64,000 bases of DNA from Neobacillus thermocopriae (GCF_010975035.1 NZ_JAAIUV010000007.1:62001-126000), one strand, 5' to 3'; positions 54,337-63,614 are shown, numbered from the stretch's first letter. Numbers and translations are program-made. Notes: generated by a model not told the origin, from the sequence alone.

Positions 54337-54482
54337 TATATATCTGTTAATTTGCTTCATTGATTTTTATAAGTGTTGATGGGATGAAGCTTAATTGAAA
54401 ATTCAATTCCATTTCCATTGAATTCACAGCCTAGTGAAATACAAGCATTTATAATAATATTAGTAAAGGGGGGAGATTAGAA

Positions 54483-55139
54483 ATGGATTTATTAAAAACG
54501 AAGCAGCAGATCAGCTCCTATATCATTGATTCACAGGAAGAAGAAATTAAACGAATCTCGTTAGAACTGCATGAAGGTGTCGGTCAAAATCTTTACAGTA
54601 TTCTAACAGGATTGCAGTTTGTAGAATCAAGTACGGCAGAGCCACATATGAAAAATTATTTGCGTGAAATGTCCTTGCTGATTAAAAAAACCATTCAAGA
54701 AATAAGGCTGCTTTCTGTTGAATTACATCCACCTGCTCTTACCACCCTTGGATTATTGCCTGCTATGAAAAGCTATATTAACTGTTATACTTCTACCTTT
54801 GGCATTATCGTTGAAATTGAATCTGAAGGCCCAGAAAGATTGATTCCTGAGAAAAACAGTATCGCCGTATTTAGGGTTTGCCAAGAAGCGTTGGTGAATA
54901 TTGCTAAATACGCGGACACCTCACATGTGAAAATGAATTTTATTTGGACCGAAAATGAATTAACGATTACCATTCATGATTTTGGAAAGGGATTTCAGCC
55001 TGAGGAACAAAATGATTCTATGCGATTATCAGGACTTGCAGCAATGAAGGAAAGAATGCTTCTAATTGGCGGGCAATGCAGAATATCTTCCAAACTAGGA
55101 GAAGGAACGTCTATAGAAATTTCTCTTCCATTAAAATAA
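54483..55139 (+). CDS. NarX/NreB-family histidine kinase lacking a sensor domain
   Basis: 218 residues, only the HisKA_3 dimerisation/phosphoacceptor region (His30 in ISLELHEGVGQNLYSIL) and a HATPase domain with CQEALVNIAKYAD and DFGKGF, ending ISLPLK. No input domain precedes it, so it must sense through a partner. The GAF protein at 55824 is the obvious candidate. The ribosome binding site AAAGGGGGGAG is strong. It is followed 18 bp later by the response regulator gene. Confidence 0.85.
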   Translation: MDLLKTKQQISSYIIDSQEEEIKRISLELHEGVGQNLYSILTGLQFVESSTAEPHMKNYLREMSLLIKKTIQEIRLLSVELHPPALTTLGLLPAMKSYINCYTSTFGIIVEIESEGPERLIPEKNSIAVFRVCQEALVNIAKYADTSHVKMNFIWTENELTITIHDFGKGFQPEEQNDSMRLSGLAAMKERMLLIGGQCRISSKLGEGTSIEISLPLK

Positions 55140-55157
55140 ATCAAAGGAGAGGTCATT

Positions 55158-55811
55158 TTGATTAAAATCCTTTTGGTTGATGATCATGCTGTTGTAAGAA
55201 GCGGCTTAAAAATGCTTTTAAACACAAACCCAGAAATGGAAGTTGTTGGGGAAGCATCAGAAGGAGAGGAAGGCATTAAAAAAGCAATGAAGCTGAAACC
55301 AGATGTGGTTGTCATGGATCTAAGCATGCCCCACGGTAAAGATGGACTTTCAGCAACAATGGAATTAAAAAAGCTAATGCCAGAGGTTAATATTCTCATT
55401 TTAACAATGCATGATGATGAAGAATATCTTTTTCGTGCGATACAAGGGGGAGCCTCCGGTTGTATATTAAAAAGCGCTCCGCATAATGAATTAATGTCAG
55501 CCATTGAATCGGTTGCTAAGGGAGATGCCTATTTGCATCCATCTGCTCAGAAGCGATTAATGGAAGAATATTTAGCCGGTATAAAGCAAGACGGAAATGA
55601 TACGTATAATCTTTTGTCTGAACGTGAAAAAGAAGTATTAACCCTTATTGCAAAAGGGTATTCAAACAAGGAAATTGCGGAACAACTCGTCATTAGTGTA
55701 AAAACGGTAGAGACCCATAAAAGTAAGGTAATGGAGAAACTTCAGTTAAAGACTCGCCCAGAGCTAGTAGAGTATGCTGTCAAAAAGGGATTACTAGGAT
55801 ATAGTATTTGA
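55158..55811 (+). CDS. NarL/NreC-family response regulator
   Basis: 217 residues. The receiver domain begins IKILLVDDHAVVRSGLKML, phosphoacceptor Asp54 in VVVMDLSMPHGKDGLSA, with Lys-containing GCILKSAPHNELMSAI. The LuxR-type helix-turn-helix reads LSEREKEVLTLIAKGYSNKE followed by KTVETHKSKVMEKLQL. The start codon is TTG (AGGAGAGG upstream). It is the only regulator for two flanking kinases and probably controls the adjacent oxidoreductase operon. Confidence 0.9.
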   Translation: MIKILLVDDHAVVRSGLKMLLNTNPEMEVVGEASEGEEGIKKAMKLKPDVVVMDLSMPHGKDGLSATMELKKLMPEVNILILTMHDDEEYLFRAIQGGASGCILKSAPHNELMSAIESVAKGDAYLHPSAQKRLMEEYLAGIKQDGNDTYNLLSEREKEVLTLIAKGYSNKEIAEQLVISVKTVETHKSKVMEKLQLKTRPELVEYAVKKGLLGYSI

Positions 55812-55823
55812 GGGGAAGGAATT

Positions 55824-56273
55824 ATGTCAGAGATAAAGGAACTGCAGGCAGTTAGGAAAGTATGTGATCAATTGAAAGAGACGCTCGCATGTGATTTTGT
55901 CGGACTTGCTATTCAAAACCAAGCGGGCCCGGATGTCAGGTGGCATTATGCCTCGGGTAACCTTAATGATAAATATAAAAGAATTACGGTTCGTTTCGGA
56001 AAAGGGGTTGCAGGAAAAATTATTTCTAGTGGCACCCCAATGATGATAACTCACTTTCCCCAAGGTATTGTAGGGAAGGTGACTGATTATCCGATTATGC
56101 TAGCTGAAAAACTTGTCTCTACTTATGCGGTTCCTTTATTTTTTAATGCGGTTCCCAAAGGGGTACTACTTGTCGGAAAAAGAGAAAAATACATTTTTTC
56201 GGCACAGGAGCAGGAAAAAGTCTTTAAATCCTCTTTAGAGTTGGAACAAATGCTAAAGGAGCATATTTTATGA
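55824..56273 (+). CDS. GAF-domain protein, NreA-like (probable nitrate sensor)
   Basis: 149 residues, a single GAF domain. CDFVGLAIQNQAGPDVRWHY, ITVRFGKGVAGKIISSGTPM and AVPLFFNAVPKGVLLVGKRE match the pattern of NreA, the nitrate-binding GAF protein of the staphylococcal NreABC system. Here it sits between a sensorless kinase with its regulator and a PAS kinase, and its stop overlaps the PAS kinase start. Nitrate binding is inferred from family resemblance and from the neighbouring oxidoreductase. Confidence 0.8.
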   Translation: MSEIKELQAVRKVCDQLKETLACDFVGLAIQNQAGPDVRWHYASGNLNDKYKRITVRFGKGVAGKIISSGTPMMITHFPQGIVGKVTDYPIMLAEKLVSTYAVPLFFNAVPKGVLLVGKREKYIFSAQEQEKVFKSSLELEQMLKEHIL

Positions 56274-57310
56274 TGCGGGAGTTAGAAAAGGACAAGGAAT
56301 TAAAGCAAGCAGTAAATGAACTAATAGACTATAAATTTGCGCTTGATGCTTCATCTATTGTAGCAATTACAAATGCTCGAGGAATTATTACTTATGTGAA
56401 TGATCAATTTTGTTTAATCTCCAAATATTCAAGGGAAGAACTGATTGGACAAGACCACCGAATTGTTAATTCGGGTTACCATTCGAAAGAATTCTTTCGT
56501 GAAATGTGGCGGACGATTGGATCTGGAAGTGTTTGGAAGGGGGAAATTCGTAATCAAGCGAAGGACGGAACCTATTATTGGGTAGATACCACAATTGTTC
56601 CATTTCTTGATCAGAACGGAAAACCTTATCAATATTTAGCCATTCGTTATGAAATTACTAAAAGAAAACGGGCCGAACAAGAGTTGCAAAAAATGATGAC
56701 ACGTATCATTGATGTTCAAGAGGAAGAGCGCAAACGTTTGTCACGAAACCTGCATGATGGAATTGGCCAGGATTTATATAGCCATTTGATCACGATTAAT
56801 CGGTTGCTTTCGGAAATGGACCACCCCTTGTTACACCAAATGCAAAAGGAAGCAATGGGACTCATTGAAGAAATTCGAAAAATCTCATGGGAGCTTCGGC
56901 CGTCTGTTCTCGATGATCTTGGATTGGTACCGGCCATTCGTTCGTATCTCACGAGGTACTCCGACCATTATAATATTGATGTTTATTTTGACTGTGTTTT
57001 AAATCAGCGTCTTGATATCAGTATAGAACTGACCATTTACAGAATTATCCAGGAAGCATTAACAAATATTTGGAAATATGCCGACGTAACCGAAGCCAGT
57101 GTAACGGTTAGGGAAATGGATGACGTGGTCCGAGTAATGATTGAGGATAAAGGAAAAGGATTTGATCCAGAATCACATACATCCGGTGTTGGTCTATTTA
57201 GCATGGATGAACGGGCTCGTTCAGTTGGCGGGAACTTGACGGTAAATAGTTCTCCGGGAGAAGGTACGAGGATTATTTTAGAGGTACCGATTAATAAACA
57301 ATTAGACTAA
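56270..57310 (+). CDS. PAS-domain sensor histidine kinase, NarX/NreB family
   Basis: 346 residues. The PAS domain covers about residues 20-130 (ASSIVAITNARGIITYVNDQ, GSVWKGEIRNQAKDGTYYW), followed by the HisKA_3 region with His162 in RLSRNLHDGIGQDLYSHL and a HATPase domain (IIQEALTNIWKYADV, DKGKGFDPES). It lacks the four clustered cysteines that hold the oxygen-labile Fe-S cluster of NreB, so it is not a simple NreB orthologue. There are no membrane helices. It overlaps the GAF gene (ATGA), and a terminator follows. Confidence 0.88.
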   Translation: MMRELEKDKELKQAVNELIDYKFALDASSIVAITNARGIITYVNDQFCLISKYSREELIGQDHRIVNSGYHSKEFFREMWRTIGSGSVWKGEIRNQAKDGTYYWVDTTIVPFLDQNGKPYQYLAIRYEITKRKRAEQELQKMMTRIIDVQEEERKRLSRNLHDGIGQDLYSHLITINRLLSEMDHPLLHQMQKEAMGLIEEIRKISWELRPSVLDDLGLVPAIRSYLTRYSDHYNIDVYFDCVLNQRLDISIELTIYRIIQEALTNIWKYADVTEASVTVREMDDVVRVMIEDKGKGFDPESHTSGVGLFSMDERARSVGGNLTVNSSPGEGTRIILEVPINKQLD

Positions 57311-57334
57311 AACCAGGCTTGCCTTGGTTTTTTT
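57309..57334 (+). terminator. terminator of the kinase-regulator operon
   Basis: AAACCAGGC-tt-GCCTTGGTTT (one bulge) followed by TTTTT. Confidence 0.75.
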
Positions 57335-57568
57335 TATTGGGTAAGAAAGCTATTTTCGAACTCGAGAACGGTTTGGCAACATAATACCTACTGGATATTA
57401 TCTAAACGATTCATCAAAATGATAAAGGATTTATTAAGAGGGGTGTGAGAAAAAATTTTTCAAAGGTGGGATAACGAATTAATTCAAGGAGTCAGGAGAG
57501 CCAAAAGATCTTTATAAACGAGATGAAAAACTTTTTCAAGTGAGCGTTAGCTAATCATTTTTTTAAGA

Positions 57569-57600
57569 TAGGCTCTGTTAATGTTTAATGTTGATTTTTT
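57569..57600 (+). repeat. left inverted repeat flanking the GNAT gene
   Basis: TAGGCTCTGTTAATGTTTAA followed by TGTTGATTTTTT. It matches the complement of 58281-58313 over the first 13 bases and the TGTTGAT block. Confidence 0.65.
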
Positions 57601-57682
57601 CAATAAAATGTTAGGGAACCATCTTTTGGTTCCCCAATTCTCAATAAACCAGTCTATTAGATATTCAATAAAGATGTTTGTT

Positions 57683-58120
57683 TTATATGTTCATACTCAT
57701 TGTAATAGTTCTATTTTTGAATCCTAATTTTTCGTACAGTTTAATCGCTTGATTTCCTGCATATACACTTAAGCGAACCTCTGAATATCCATCTTGTTTA
57801 AGATGTTCGATACCAGTTTCCATCAATTGTTTTGAAATTCCATTTCCCCTAAATTCCTCTAACACAAACAATTCATAAATAAATCCATATACCTTTTCAG
57901 TAAATGGGTCTTTACTTGTTCCTATAAGAATCCAACCTATTAGATTATCGCCTTCAGTTGCTATCAAATAATAGCTTCCTTCCTGTAATAATAGTTCAAT
58001 AAGTTGTTTGACTTTTTCATCTGACAGTTTTGCTTCGCCTAATGTACCTTCGAATAATGCTTGTGGTGAAAGTGATAAAACCTTTTTATATTCCGAATCG
58101 TTTGGTTTTCTAATTTCCAT
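57683..58120 (-). CDS. GNAT family N-acetyltransferase
   Basis: 145 residues. The acetyl-CoA-binding motif A is VLEEFRGNGISKQLMETGIE (Arg-Gly-Asn-Gly-Ile variant of Q/RxxGxG/A), followed by the C-terminal NQAIKLYEKLGFKNRTITM signature. ATG at 58120 has GGAGGGGAG about 10 nt upstream. The frame to 58210 has no ribosome binding site. The substrate is unknown. The gene stands alone between inverted repeats, with an unlinked flanking context (nitrate regulators on one side, glnS on the other), which suggests acquisition as a cassette. Confidence 0.88.
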   Translation of the reverse strand: MEIRKPNDSEYKKVLSLSPQALFEGTLGEAKLSDEKVKQLIELLLQEGSYYLIATEGDNLIGWILIGTSKDPFTEKVYGFIYELFVLEEFRGNGISKQLMETGIEHLKQDGYSEVRLSVYAGNQAIKLYEKLGFKNRTITMSMNI

Positions 58121-58280
58121 AAATTGAGTTCTCCCCTCCCAGTATTTATAAGCCGATTGCCCGTTAACGACCTTTTTAAGTACTGAACTTAGATAGATGG
58201 AGACTTTCAAAAGTTTCTGTCATTTCAAATACAAATTCCTTTGTTCTAATTGTAATTTATAGCAAGAACTTGGTTGGGTT

Positions 58281-58313
58281 TCAAATATCAACAATGTTCT
58301 TTAACAGAGCCTA
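58281..58313 (-). repeat. right inverted repeat flanking the GNAT gene
   Basis: Read on the minus strand it is TTAGGCTCTGTTAAAGAACA then TTGTTGATATTTGA, an inverted copy of the repeat at 57569-57600. Confidence 0.65.
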
Positions 58314-58317
58314 AAGA

Positions 58318-58346
58318 TAAAAAAACGGACCTAATAGGCCCGTTTG
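58318..58346 (-). terminator. terminator of glnS
   Basis: Minus strand AACGGGCC-tatta-GGTCCGTT followed by TTTTTA. Confidence 0.8.
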
Positions 58347-58371
58347 CAACAGATATATGTTTCGATAGTAA

Positions 58372-60027
58372 TTATAATTTAAACGAACTCTTTAATGAAA
58401 CAATCCGATTAAAGACTAGCTTATCGACCGTCGTATGTTTTGGGTCGACGTTGAAATAGCCGTGACGGAAGAATTGGAATTTATCATGTGGCATACTTTC
58501 TTTCATATTCGGTTCAACAAATCCTTGCAGCACTTCGAGTGAATGAGGGTTGATCATATCAAGGAAGGATTTTTCCTCATCCTGATCATCTGCGGATTCA
58601 TCAAGAATTAATGGCTCATAGAGTCGGAATTCAGCCGGTACGGCATGAGTAGCTTCCACCCAATGGATTGTTCCTTTTACTTTTCTTCCGGTAAAACCAG
58701 TGCCGCTCTTGGTTTCTGGATCATACGTACAACGGAGCTCGATAACATTGCCATCTGCATCCTTAATGACTTCTTCACATTTAATAAAATAAGCATGCTT
58801 CAAGCGGACTTCGTTACCAGGGAAGAGACGGAAATATTTTTTCGGAGGATTTTCCATAAAGTCATCCCGTTCAATATAAATTTCACGGGAAAATGGAATT
58901 TTCCGTACCCCCATTTCCGGATTTTCCGGGTTATTTTCAGCATCTAGCAATTCGATCTGACCTTCTGGGTAATTCGTAATGACGACTTTTAATGGATTAA
59001 TAACTCCCATTGTTCGAGGTGCTTTTAGTTTTAAATCCTCACGGACAAAATGTTCGAGCATTTGAACATCAACCGTCGCATTGTGCTTGGTAACAGCCGT
59101 TTCTTGAATAAAATTACGAATGGATTCTGGGGTAAATCCTCTGCGTCTCATACCGGAAATAGTCGGCATCCGCGGATCATCCCAACCATCAACAATCTTC
59201 TCATCGACTAATTGTTTAAGCTTTCGTTTGCTTGTTACCGTATTGGTTAAATTCAAACGGCCAAATTCAATTTGCTGTGGTTTATTTTCCATTTCACAAT
59301 GTTCAATTACCCAATTATAGAAAGGACGTTGGTCCTCAAATTCAATCGTACAAATGGAGTGAGTAACTCCTTCGATCGCATCCTCGAGCGGATGGGCAAA
59401 AGTATACATTGGATAAATGCACCATTTATCTCCAGTGTTATGATGAGTAGTATGTGAAATTCGGTAAATAACAGGGTCGCGTAGATTAATATTTGGTGAA
59501 GCCATATCAATTTTGGCTCGAAGTACTTTTTCACCATTGCCGAACTCTCCAGCTCTCATCCGTTCAAATAAATCAAGATTCTCTTCAACGGTCCGGTCAC
59601 GGTAAGGGCTATTTTTACCAGGCTCAGTTAATGTACCGCGGTATTCACGGATTTCATCAGCACTTAAATCATCTACATAAGCAAGGCCTTTTTTAATTAA
59701 CAATACCGCTCTCCTGTACATTTCCTCGAAATAATCAGAGGCAAAGCACAGATTGTCCCATTCATAGCCAAGCCATTTTACATCTTCTTTAATCGAATTT
59801 ACATATTCGATATCTTCTTTTAATGGATTCGTGTCATCAAAGCGAAGATTCGTCTCTCCATTAAATTCATCCGCTAAACTAAAATTAAGAACGATGGATT
59901 TGGCATGGCCGATATGTAAATAACCGTTTGGTTCCGGAGGGAAGCGAGTAATAATTTTATTATGCTTACCCGACTCTAAATCTTTTATCATAATATCTTT
60001 AATAAAATTAGATGTATGATTCTCCAC
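58372..60027 (-). CDS. glnS: glutaminyl-tRNA synthetase
   Basis: Class I aminoacyl-tRNA synthetase of 551 residues. The HIGH motif lies in [20 protein letters not shown] (residues 28-47), the KMSKS-type loop is [15 protein letters not shown], and LRFDDTNP and GYEWDN are GlnRS-typical. The two C-terminal anticodon-binding barrels are complete ([20 protein letters not shown] near the end). The start is GTG with AGAGG 9 nt upstream. Model Bacillus species make Gln-tRNA by transamidation and lack this enzyme, so the gene marks a subset of Bacillaceae or a transfer. No T-box leader precedes it. Confidence 0.95.
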   Translation of the reverse strand: MENHTSNFIKDIMIKDLESGKHNKIITRFPPEPNGYLHIGHAKSIVLNFSLADEFNGETNLRFDDTNPLKEDIEYVNSIKEDVKWLGYEWDNLCFASDYFEEMYRRAVLLIKKGLAYVDDLSADEIREYRGTLTEPGKNSPYRDRTVEENLDLFERMRAGEFGNGEKVLRAKIDMASPNINLRDPVIYRISHTTHHNTGDKWCIYPMYTFAHPLEDAIEGVTHSICTIEFEDQRPFYNWVIEHCEMENKPQQIEFGRLNLTNTVTSKRKLKQLVDEKIVDGWDDPRMPTISGMRRRGFTPESIRNFIQETAVTKHNATVDVQMLEHFVREDLKLKAPRTMGVINPLKVVITNYPEGQIELLDAENNPENPEMGVRKIPFSREIYIERDDFMENPPKKYFRLFPGNEVRLKHAYFIKCEEVIKDADGNVIELRCTYDPETKSGTGFTGRKVKGTIHWVEATHAVPAEFRLYEPLILDESADDQDEEKSFLDMINPHSLEVLQGFVEPNMKESMPHDKFQFFRHGYFNVDPKHTTVDKLVFNRIVSLKSSFKL

Positions 60028-60121
60028 CTATTTCAACCTCTTTCATCTTAGCTACTACTTATTCATAACATAAATATTAATATTTTTCCATGCTTGTCAG
60101 CATTTCATTCGAAAAATCAAG

Positions 60122-60154
60122 TAAAAAACCAGTGGATTCTATTGTCCACTGGCA
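60122..60154 (-). terminator. terminator of brnQ
   Basis: Minus strand CCAGTGGA-caatagaa-TCCACTGG followed by TTTTTTAC. Confidence 0.85.
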
Positions 60155-60162
60155 GTAAATAA

Positions 60163-61494
60163 TTACGAGACTTTTTCCAACCCACCTTCATTAAGTGCTG
60201 CAGGTGTTTGAGTCACTCTGTCCCAAATAAATCCTGCCAAAGCACCAGCAACCGCAGGGACTACCCAGCCAAGGCCGAGATCAGCAAATGGCAGATTGTC
60301 CATCCATGATTCTAAGAAGCCAAACTGAAGGCCGAACATTTTTAATCCATCATAAAGGCTGACAATTCCTGTTAGGAGCATAGCTCCAGCATATACCTTT
60401 TGCGAGAATCGCTGAAACATAGCTAGTGAAACAAGAACGATCGTTAATGGATAAGCCATGACAAGGAATGGCACAGAAATGGTGATAATTTGGTTTAATC
60501 CGAGATTAGCAATCAAAAAGCTAGCTAAAGTGACAATGGTGACAACCGTGTGATAATTGAATTTTGGGTGCATTTTTGAAAAATATTGGCCACAGGCGAT
60601 GGTCAGCCCGACACAGGTTGTAAAGCAAGCTAATGTAAAGATAAAACCTAATAACATTTTTCCTCCATTTCCTAATAAAATCATGGCTGCAGAAGCAAGT
60701 AGATCCGTTCCATTTTCAAATTGGCCATAGGCACCCATTTGTGCTCCTACCAAGCCAATTCCTGCATATACAAGGGCAAGGGCTGCACCTGCCACAAAAG
60801 CGGCTTTTACGGTATATGCAGTCAATTGTTTTTGATCAGTTACCCCTTTTTGTTGAATTGTTGTTAAAATAACAATGCCAAATGCTAGTGCGGCTAAGGC
60901 ATCCATAGTGGAATACCCATCAATAAAACCTTTAAAGAAAGAAGCCGTTTGATACGTTTCATTTGGTGCCTGTAAAGGTTTGTCCAATTTGAAAAAGGCA
61001 ACGACACAAACAGTAACAATGGATAGTAATAAGGCTGGGGTAATGATGTGCCCCATATAATTAACCACTTTTGAAGGGTTTAAGCTTAACAATAATACTA
61101 ACAAGAAAAATACAGCTGAGAAACCAAGCAATAATAAAGGCTGATGGATTGTATCGTTTTCTAAAAACGGTCGAACTCCCATTTCAAAAGCCACGTTTGC
61201 ATTTCGCGGAATCCCAAAGAATGGTCCAATGGATAAATAGACCATAATGGTAAAAGCTGCTCCAAACCAAGGATGAACTTTATTTCCAAGGGCATTGCCC
61301 CCATCTTTTACGATGGCAATTGCTGAAATAACTAATAGAGGCAGTCCCACGCCTGTTATAATAAATCCAATGATCGCTGGCCAAAACGACGTCCCAGCTC
61401 CCATTCCTAAAAATGGTGGAAAAATTAAGTTTCCGGCACCAAAAAACATGGAAAATAGCATTAATCCAACAAAAAATGTGTCTTTTTTAGTCAT
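60163..61494 (-). CDS. brnQ: branched-chain amino acid transport protein BrnQ
   Basis: LIVCS-family cation symporter for leucine, isoleucine and valine, 443 residues and about 12 helices. The N-terminus MTKKDTFFVGLMLFSMFFGA and GNLIFPPFLG is the family signature. GYSTMDALAALAFGIVILT and GLTIACGQYFSK follow. ATG at 61494 has AAAGGAGAG upstream. The longer frame to 61548 enters the leader terminator. The gene is preceded by a T-box leader with an AUC-type specifier, so uptake should rise when isoleucyl-tRNA is uncharged, in parallel with the ilvB operon. Confidence 0.95.
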   Translation of the reverse strand: MTKKDTFFVGLMLFSMFFGAGNLIFPPFLGMGAGTSFWPAIIGFIITGVGLPLLVISAIAIVKDGGNALGNKVHPWFGAAFTIMVYLSIGPFFGIPRNANVAFEMGVRPFLENDTIHQPLLLLGFSAVFFLLVLLLSLNPSKVVNYMGHIITPALLLSIVTVCVVAFFKLDKPLQAPNETYQTASFFKGFIDGYSTMDALAALAFGIVILTTIQQKGVTDQKQLTAYTVKAAFVAGAALALVYAGIGLVGAQMGAYGQFENGTDLLASAAMILLGNGGKMLLGFIFTLACFTTCVGLTIACGQYFSKMHPKFNYHTVVTIVTLASFLIANLGLNQIITISVPFLVMAYPLTIVLVSLAMFQRFSQKVYAGAMLLTGIVSLYDGLKMFGLQFGFLESWMDNLPFADLGLGWVVPAVAGALAGFIWDRVTQTPAALNEGGLEKVS

Positions 61495-61530
61495 TGTTCT
61501 CTCTCCTTTTCTCACCCTTTTTAGAAATAC

Positions 61531-61795
61531 AAAAAAGCTCGTCCCCATATAGGGACGAGCTTGCTCGCGTTACCACCCTACTTCCGCAAATTAATAATGA
61601 ATTGCGGCTCTCATCAACGTACCATCATACGCGTCCTAGATTAACGGCAGGCAGTCCGGCTAAGGCTTACTGAGTGAGTTCAGCCTAGCATCTCAGAGAT
61701 GATTTTCACTTGTGTCCTGACACCGGCTTTCACCAACCGCCGGCTCTCTGTAGTGCAAGAATAACAAGCTACTCTTCTCGTCATCGATTTTTGTT
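61531..61795 (-). promoter_or_regulatory. T-box riboswitch leader of brnQ, probable isoleucine specifier
   Basis: On the minus strand, stem I starts ATCGATGACGAGAAGAGTAG and contains ACAGAGAGCCGG and CGGTTGG. The specifier loop reads AAAATCA before TCTC, giving ATC (61703-61701). The T-box AGGGTGGTAACGCG (complement of 61566-61579) leads to the terminator AGCTCGTCCC-tatat-GGGGACGAGCT plus T-run (61562-61531). Confidence 0.92.
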
Positions 61796-61941
61796 TTTTC
61801 TAAAAAATTGGAATTTAAAAATTTATAATAATTATACTATACTATAATTGTTTTTCAAGTGTTTTTTTTTAAAAGGCTCTAATTTATTTAAATGAGTACA
61901 AGTATTTGGTAAAGTGGTATTGTAATGTTGGGAGTTAGATT

Positions 61942-62256
61942 ATGATTGTTAAGGTCAGATTTGAATATGAAGAGGATATAGATTATATGGTTTGTCCTGC
62001 AAAAGTAGGAAGAAATATTAATCAATTACAAAAGGATTTTTTTAAATGGTTATATAACAGAGAAAACAATCATCCTTATTGGGAAGTTGTTGAAGAAGAT
62101 GAAGAAGGAAATATTATCTATGGTGTTTGTTATGGTACAGATGCTTTTATTTATTGGCTAAATAAAGTGAGATTTACTAAAGGCAAAAGTGTTGCAAGGG
62201 TAATAGAAGTTCCAAAGGTTCCACCTAAAAAAAACAATTACGTTCTAATAAATTAG
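61942..62256 (+). CDS. hypothetical protein
   Basis: 104 residues, no family recognised. The sequence is soluble and acidic in the middle (EVVEEDEEGNIIYGV) with a basic, Pro-rich tail (VPKVPPKKNNY) and many aromatic residues (FFKWLYNRENNHPYWEV). GGGAG lies 7 nt before the ATG. A GGGAAACTT...AAGTTTCCC hairpin lies directly after the stop. It is flanked by the brnQ leader and a MITE-like element, so it may belong to a variable region. Confidence 0.6.
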   Translation: MIVKVRFEYEEDIDYMVCPAKVGRNINQLQKDFFKWLYNRENNHPYWEVVEEDEEGNIIYGVCYGTDAFIYWLNKVRFTKGKSVARVIEVPKVPPKKNNYVLIN

Positions 62257-62284
62257 GGAAACTTTCAATTAGTCGAAGTTTCCC
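62256..62284 (+). terminator. hairpin after the hypothetical gene
   Basis: GGGAAACTT-tcaattagtcg-AAGTTTCCC. Only a weak T-rich tail follows. Confidence 0.5.
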
Positions 62285-62432
62285 CATATTATTTATATAA
62301 AATCAACAATAAAGATGAACAGAGACTAAATAAAATAATGTAATCATTTATGAATTTGTCATGACATAAGTTAGCTAACATTGGTATTTGCTCATATCTC
62401 CAATGAACGGTGCATATTCCAGAAAACTCAAG

Positions 62433-62577
62433 AAAAAAGGGGCTGTCTAAAAAGTCCATTTAAGAGAAAAATGAACCCAAATTAAAAACCCAAGAATGTT
62501 GATTTAACAGCATTCTTGGGTTTTGCTTTTATAAAGATTTCGGCTGAATTACCACTTTCCGGACAGCCCCTTTTTAT
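62433..62577. mobile_element. MITE-like element with 14-15 bp terminal inverted repeats
   Basis: The left end AAAAAGGGGCTGTCTAAAAAG and the right end (complement) AAAAAGGGGCTGTCCGGAAAG are inverted copies about 145 bp apart with no coding capacity. An internal AAACCCAAGAATG/CATTCTTGGGTTT hairpin (62485-62525) can terminate transcription both ways. GGGGCTGTC ends are common among IS1182-type elements. The stop codon of the neighbouring copD remnant lies inside the right end. Confidence 0.65.
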
Positions 62578-63533
62578 ATACTTGACATTAACGCTAAATA
62601 ACTGGCAATGATCGAAAGGATCCCCATAGTGAAGGCGAGGAATTTTGGTGCCTTTTTTATATAACTAAAAAAGATAAAAAGCAAGCAAATGATGGCACAA
62701 AAGAATAAAGCATAGGATGGAAGGCTTGGGGTAAGTTGGATCGGAAAGTCCATTTCCCCTCCATGAAAATATTGAAACAATGGTGAAATGCCTTCTTCTT
62801 TAATCGTTGTTTCAATATTATGGGGAGGTGCTTGTTGTCCGAGCGTCCCCGTTATGGCAAAAATCAATAAAATAAACACACTTTCCAGCCTTGCCCAAGG
62901 AAGTGGATTAAAGCCCGGGTCTTTTTTGAATCTATTTCTCGTTAAAATGCTATTAATAAAAGCAAAAACTAAAAGAGGGACAATCGCTAAATGTTTGATC
63001 AATAATGTTTGTCCGAAAGATAAAGACCAACTGTTAACATAATCTCCTTCTCTTATCATAAATGACATTAAATGAAATCCTGTAAAGGCAACGATCACAA
63101 AACATATAATAGCAAGGGGTGTAAACCACTTTAAAAACTTCTCCCAGTTAGTAGAGTTCTTTGCAAACCAGCTAACAACGGCCAGAATACCTACCCAAAT
63201 ACAAACGGCTAATAAATGAGTGGAGTGGGTTAATGAACCTTCCCATTTTGAAAGAGAGCTCGCATGGCTGGCCCAGCCTGTTAAGCCAATTAGGATCAAA
63301 GTAAACAGAAGTCCCTGAAGGGCAAAAATTGGCTTGCGATCAAGTTTGACAGGGATTAGAAAGATGAACAAGAGAACCGAAACAATTCCTATGCGAACCC
63401 ACGATTTTCCGACTTCAAATTGGAATAGAACGGATTGGATGGTTGAGCCCCATCCTAAATCTTTGTATAAATAAAGAATAATTTTTAAGACTGGAACAAA
63501 TGAAAGAAAAGCAACTCCAAGAGTTGCTGCAGA
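62574..63533 (-). pseudogene. CopD-domain copper transport protein, 5' end cut by an insertion sequence
   Basis: About 310 residues remain, with roughly eight membrane helices. GLTGWASHASSLSKWEGSLT, HSTHLLAVCIWVGILAVVSW and FTGFHLMSFM match the CopD domain of YcnJ-type copper proteins, and NIETTIKEEGISPLFQYFHG is near the C-terminus. The open frame continues upstream to 63650, but residues before about 63530 are encoded by the end of the insertion sequence (hairpin 63535-63571) and are not CopD-like. The N-terminal part, probably including a CopC domain, is missing. The 3' end falls in the MITE-like repeat. Confidence 0.75.
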
Positions 63534-63534
63534 C

Positions 63535-63571
63535 TGTCGACAAAATCCTTTTTTAAAGGATTTTGTCGACA
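63535..63571. repeat. perfect hairpin at the insertion sequence end
   Basis: TGTCGACAAAATCCTTT-ttt-AAAGGATTTTGTCGACA. It is followed by TTTTTTG, so it can block read-through transcription into the transposase. Confidence 0.75.
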
Positions 63572-63614
63572 TTTTTTGTATAATTATGTCATAGAATATC
63601 GAGGTGATATTGAA

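Noticed and set aside
56270-57310. Calling the PAS kinase NreB
   Set aside because: The four clustered cysteines that bind the oxygen-sensing Fe-S cluster are absent; only one Cys is seen in the PAS region.
58274-58459. 61-codon plus-strand frame overlapping the repeat, the glnS terminator and the glnS 3' end
   Set aside because: It crosses the inverted repeat and a terminator stem, with no ribosome binding site.
63535-63571. Spo0A-like core TTTTGTCGA in the insertion sequence hairpin
   Set aside because: It is part of a perfect inverted repeat at the element end and is explained by that structure.
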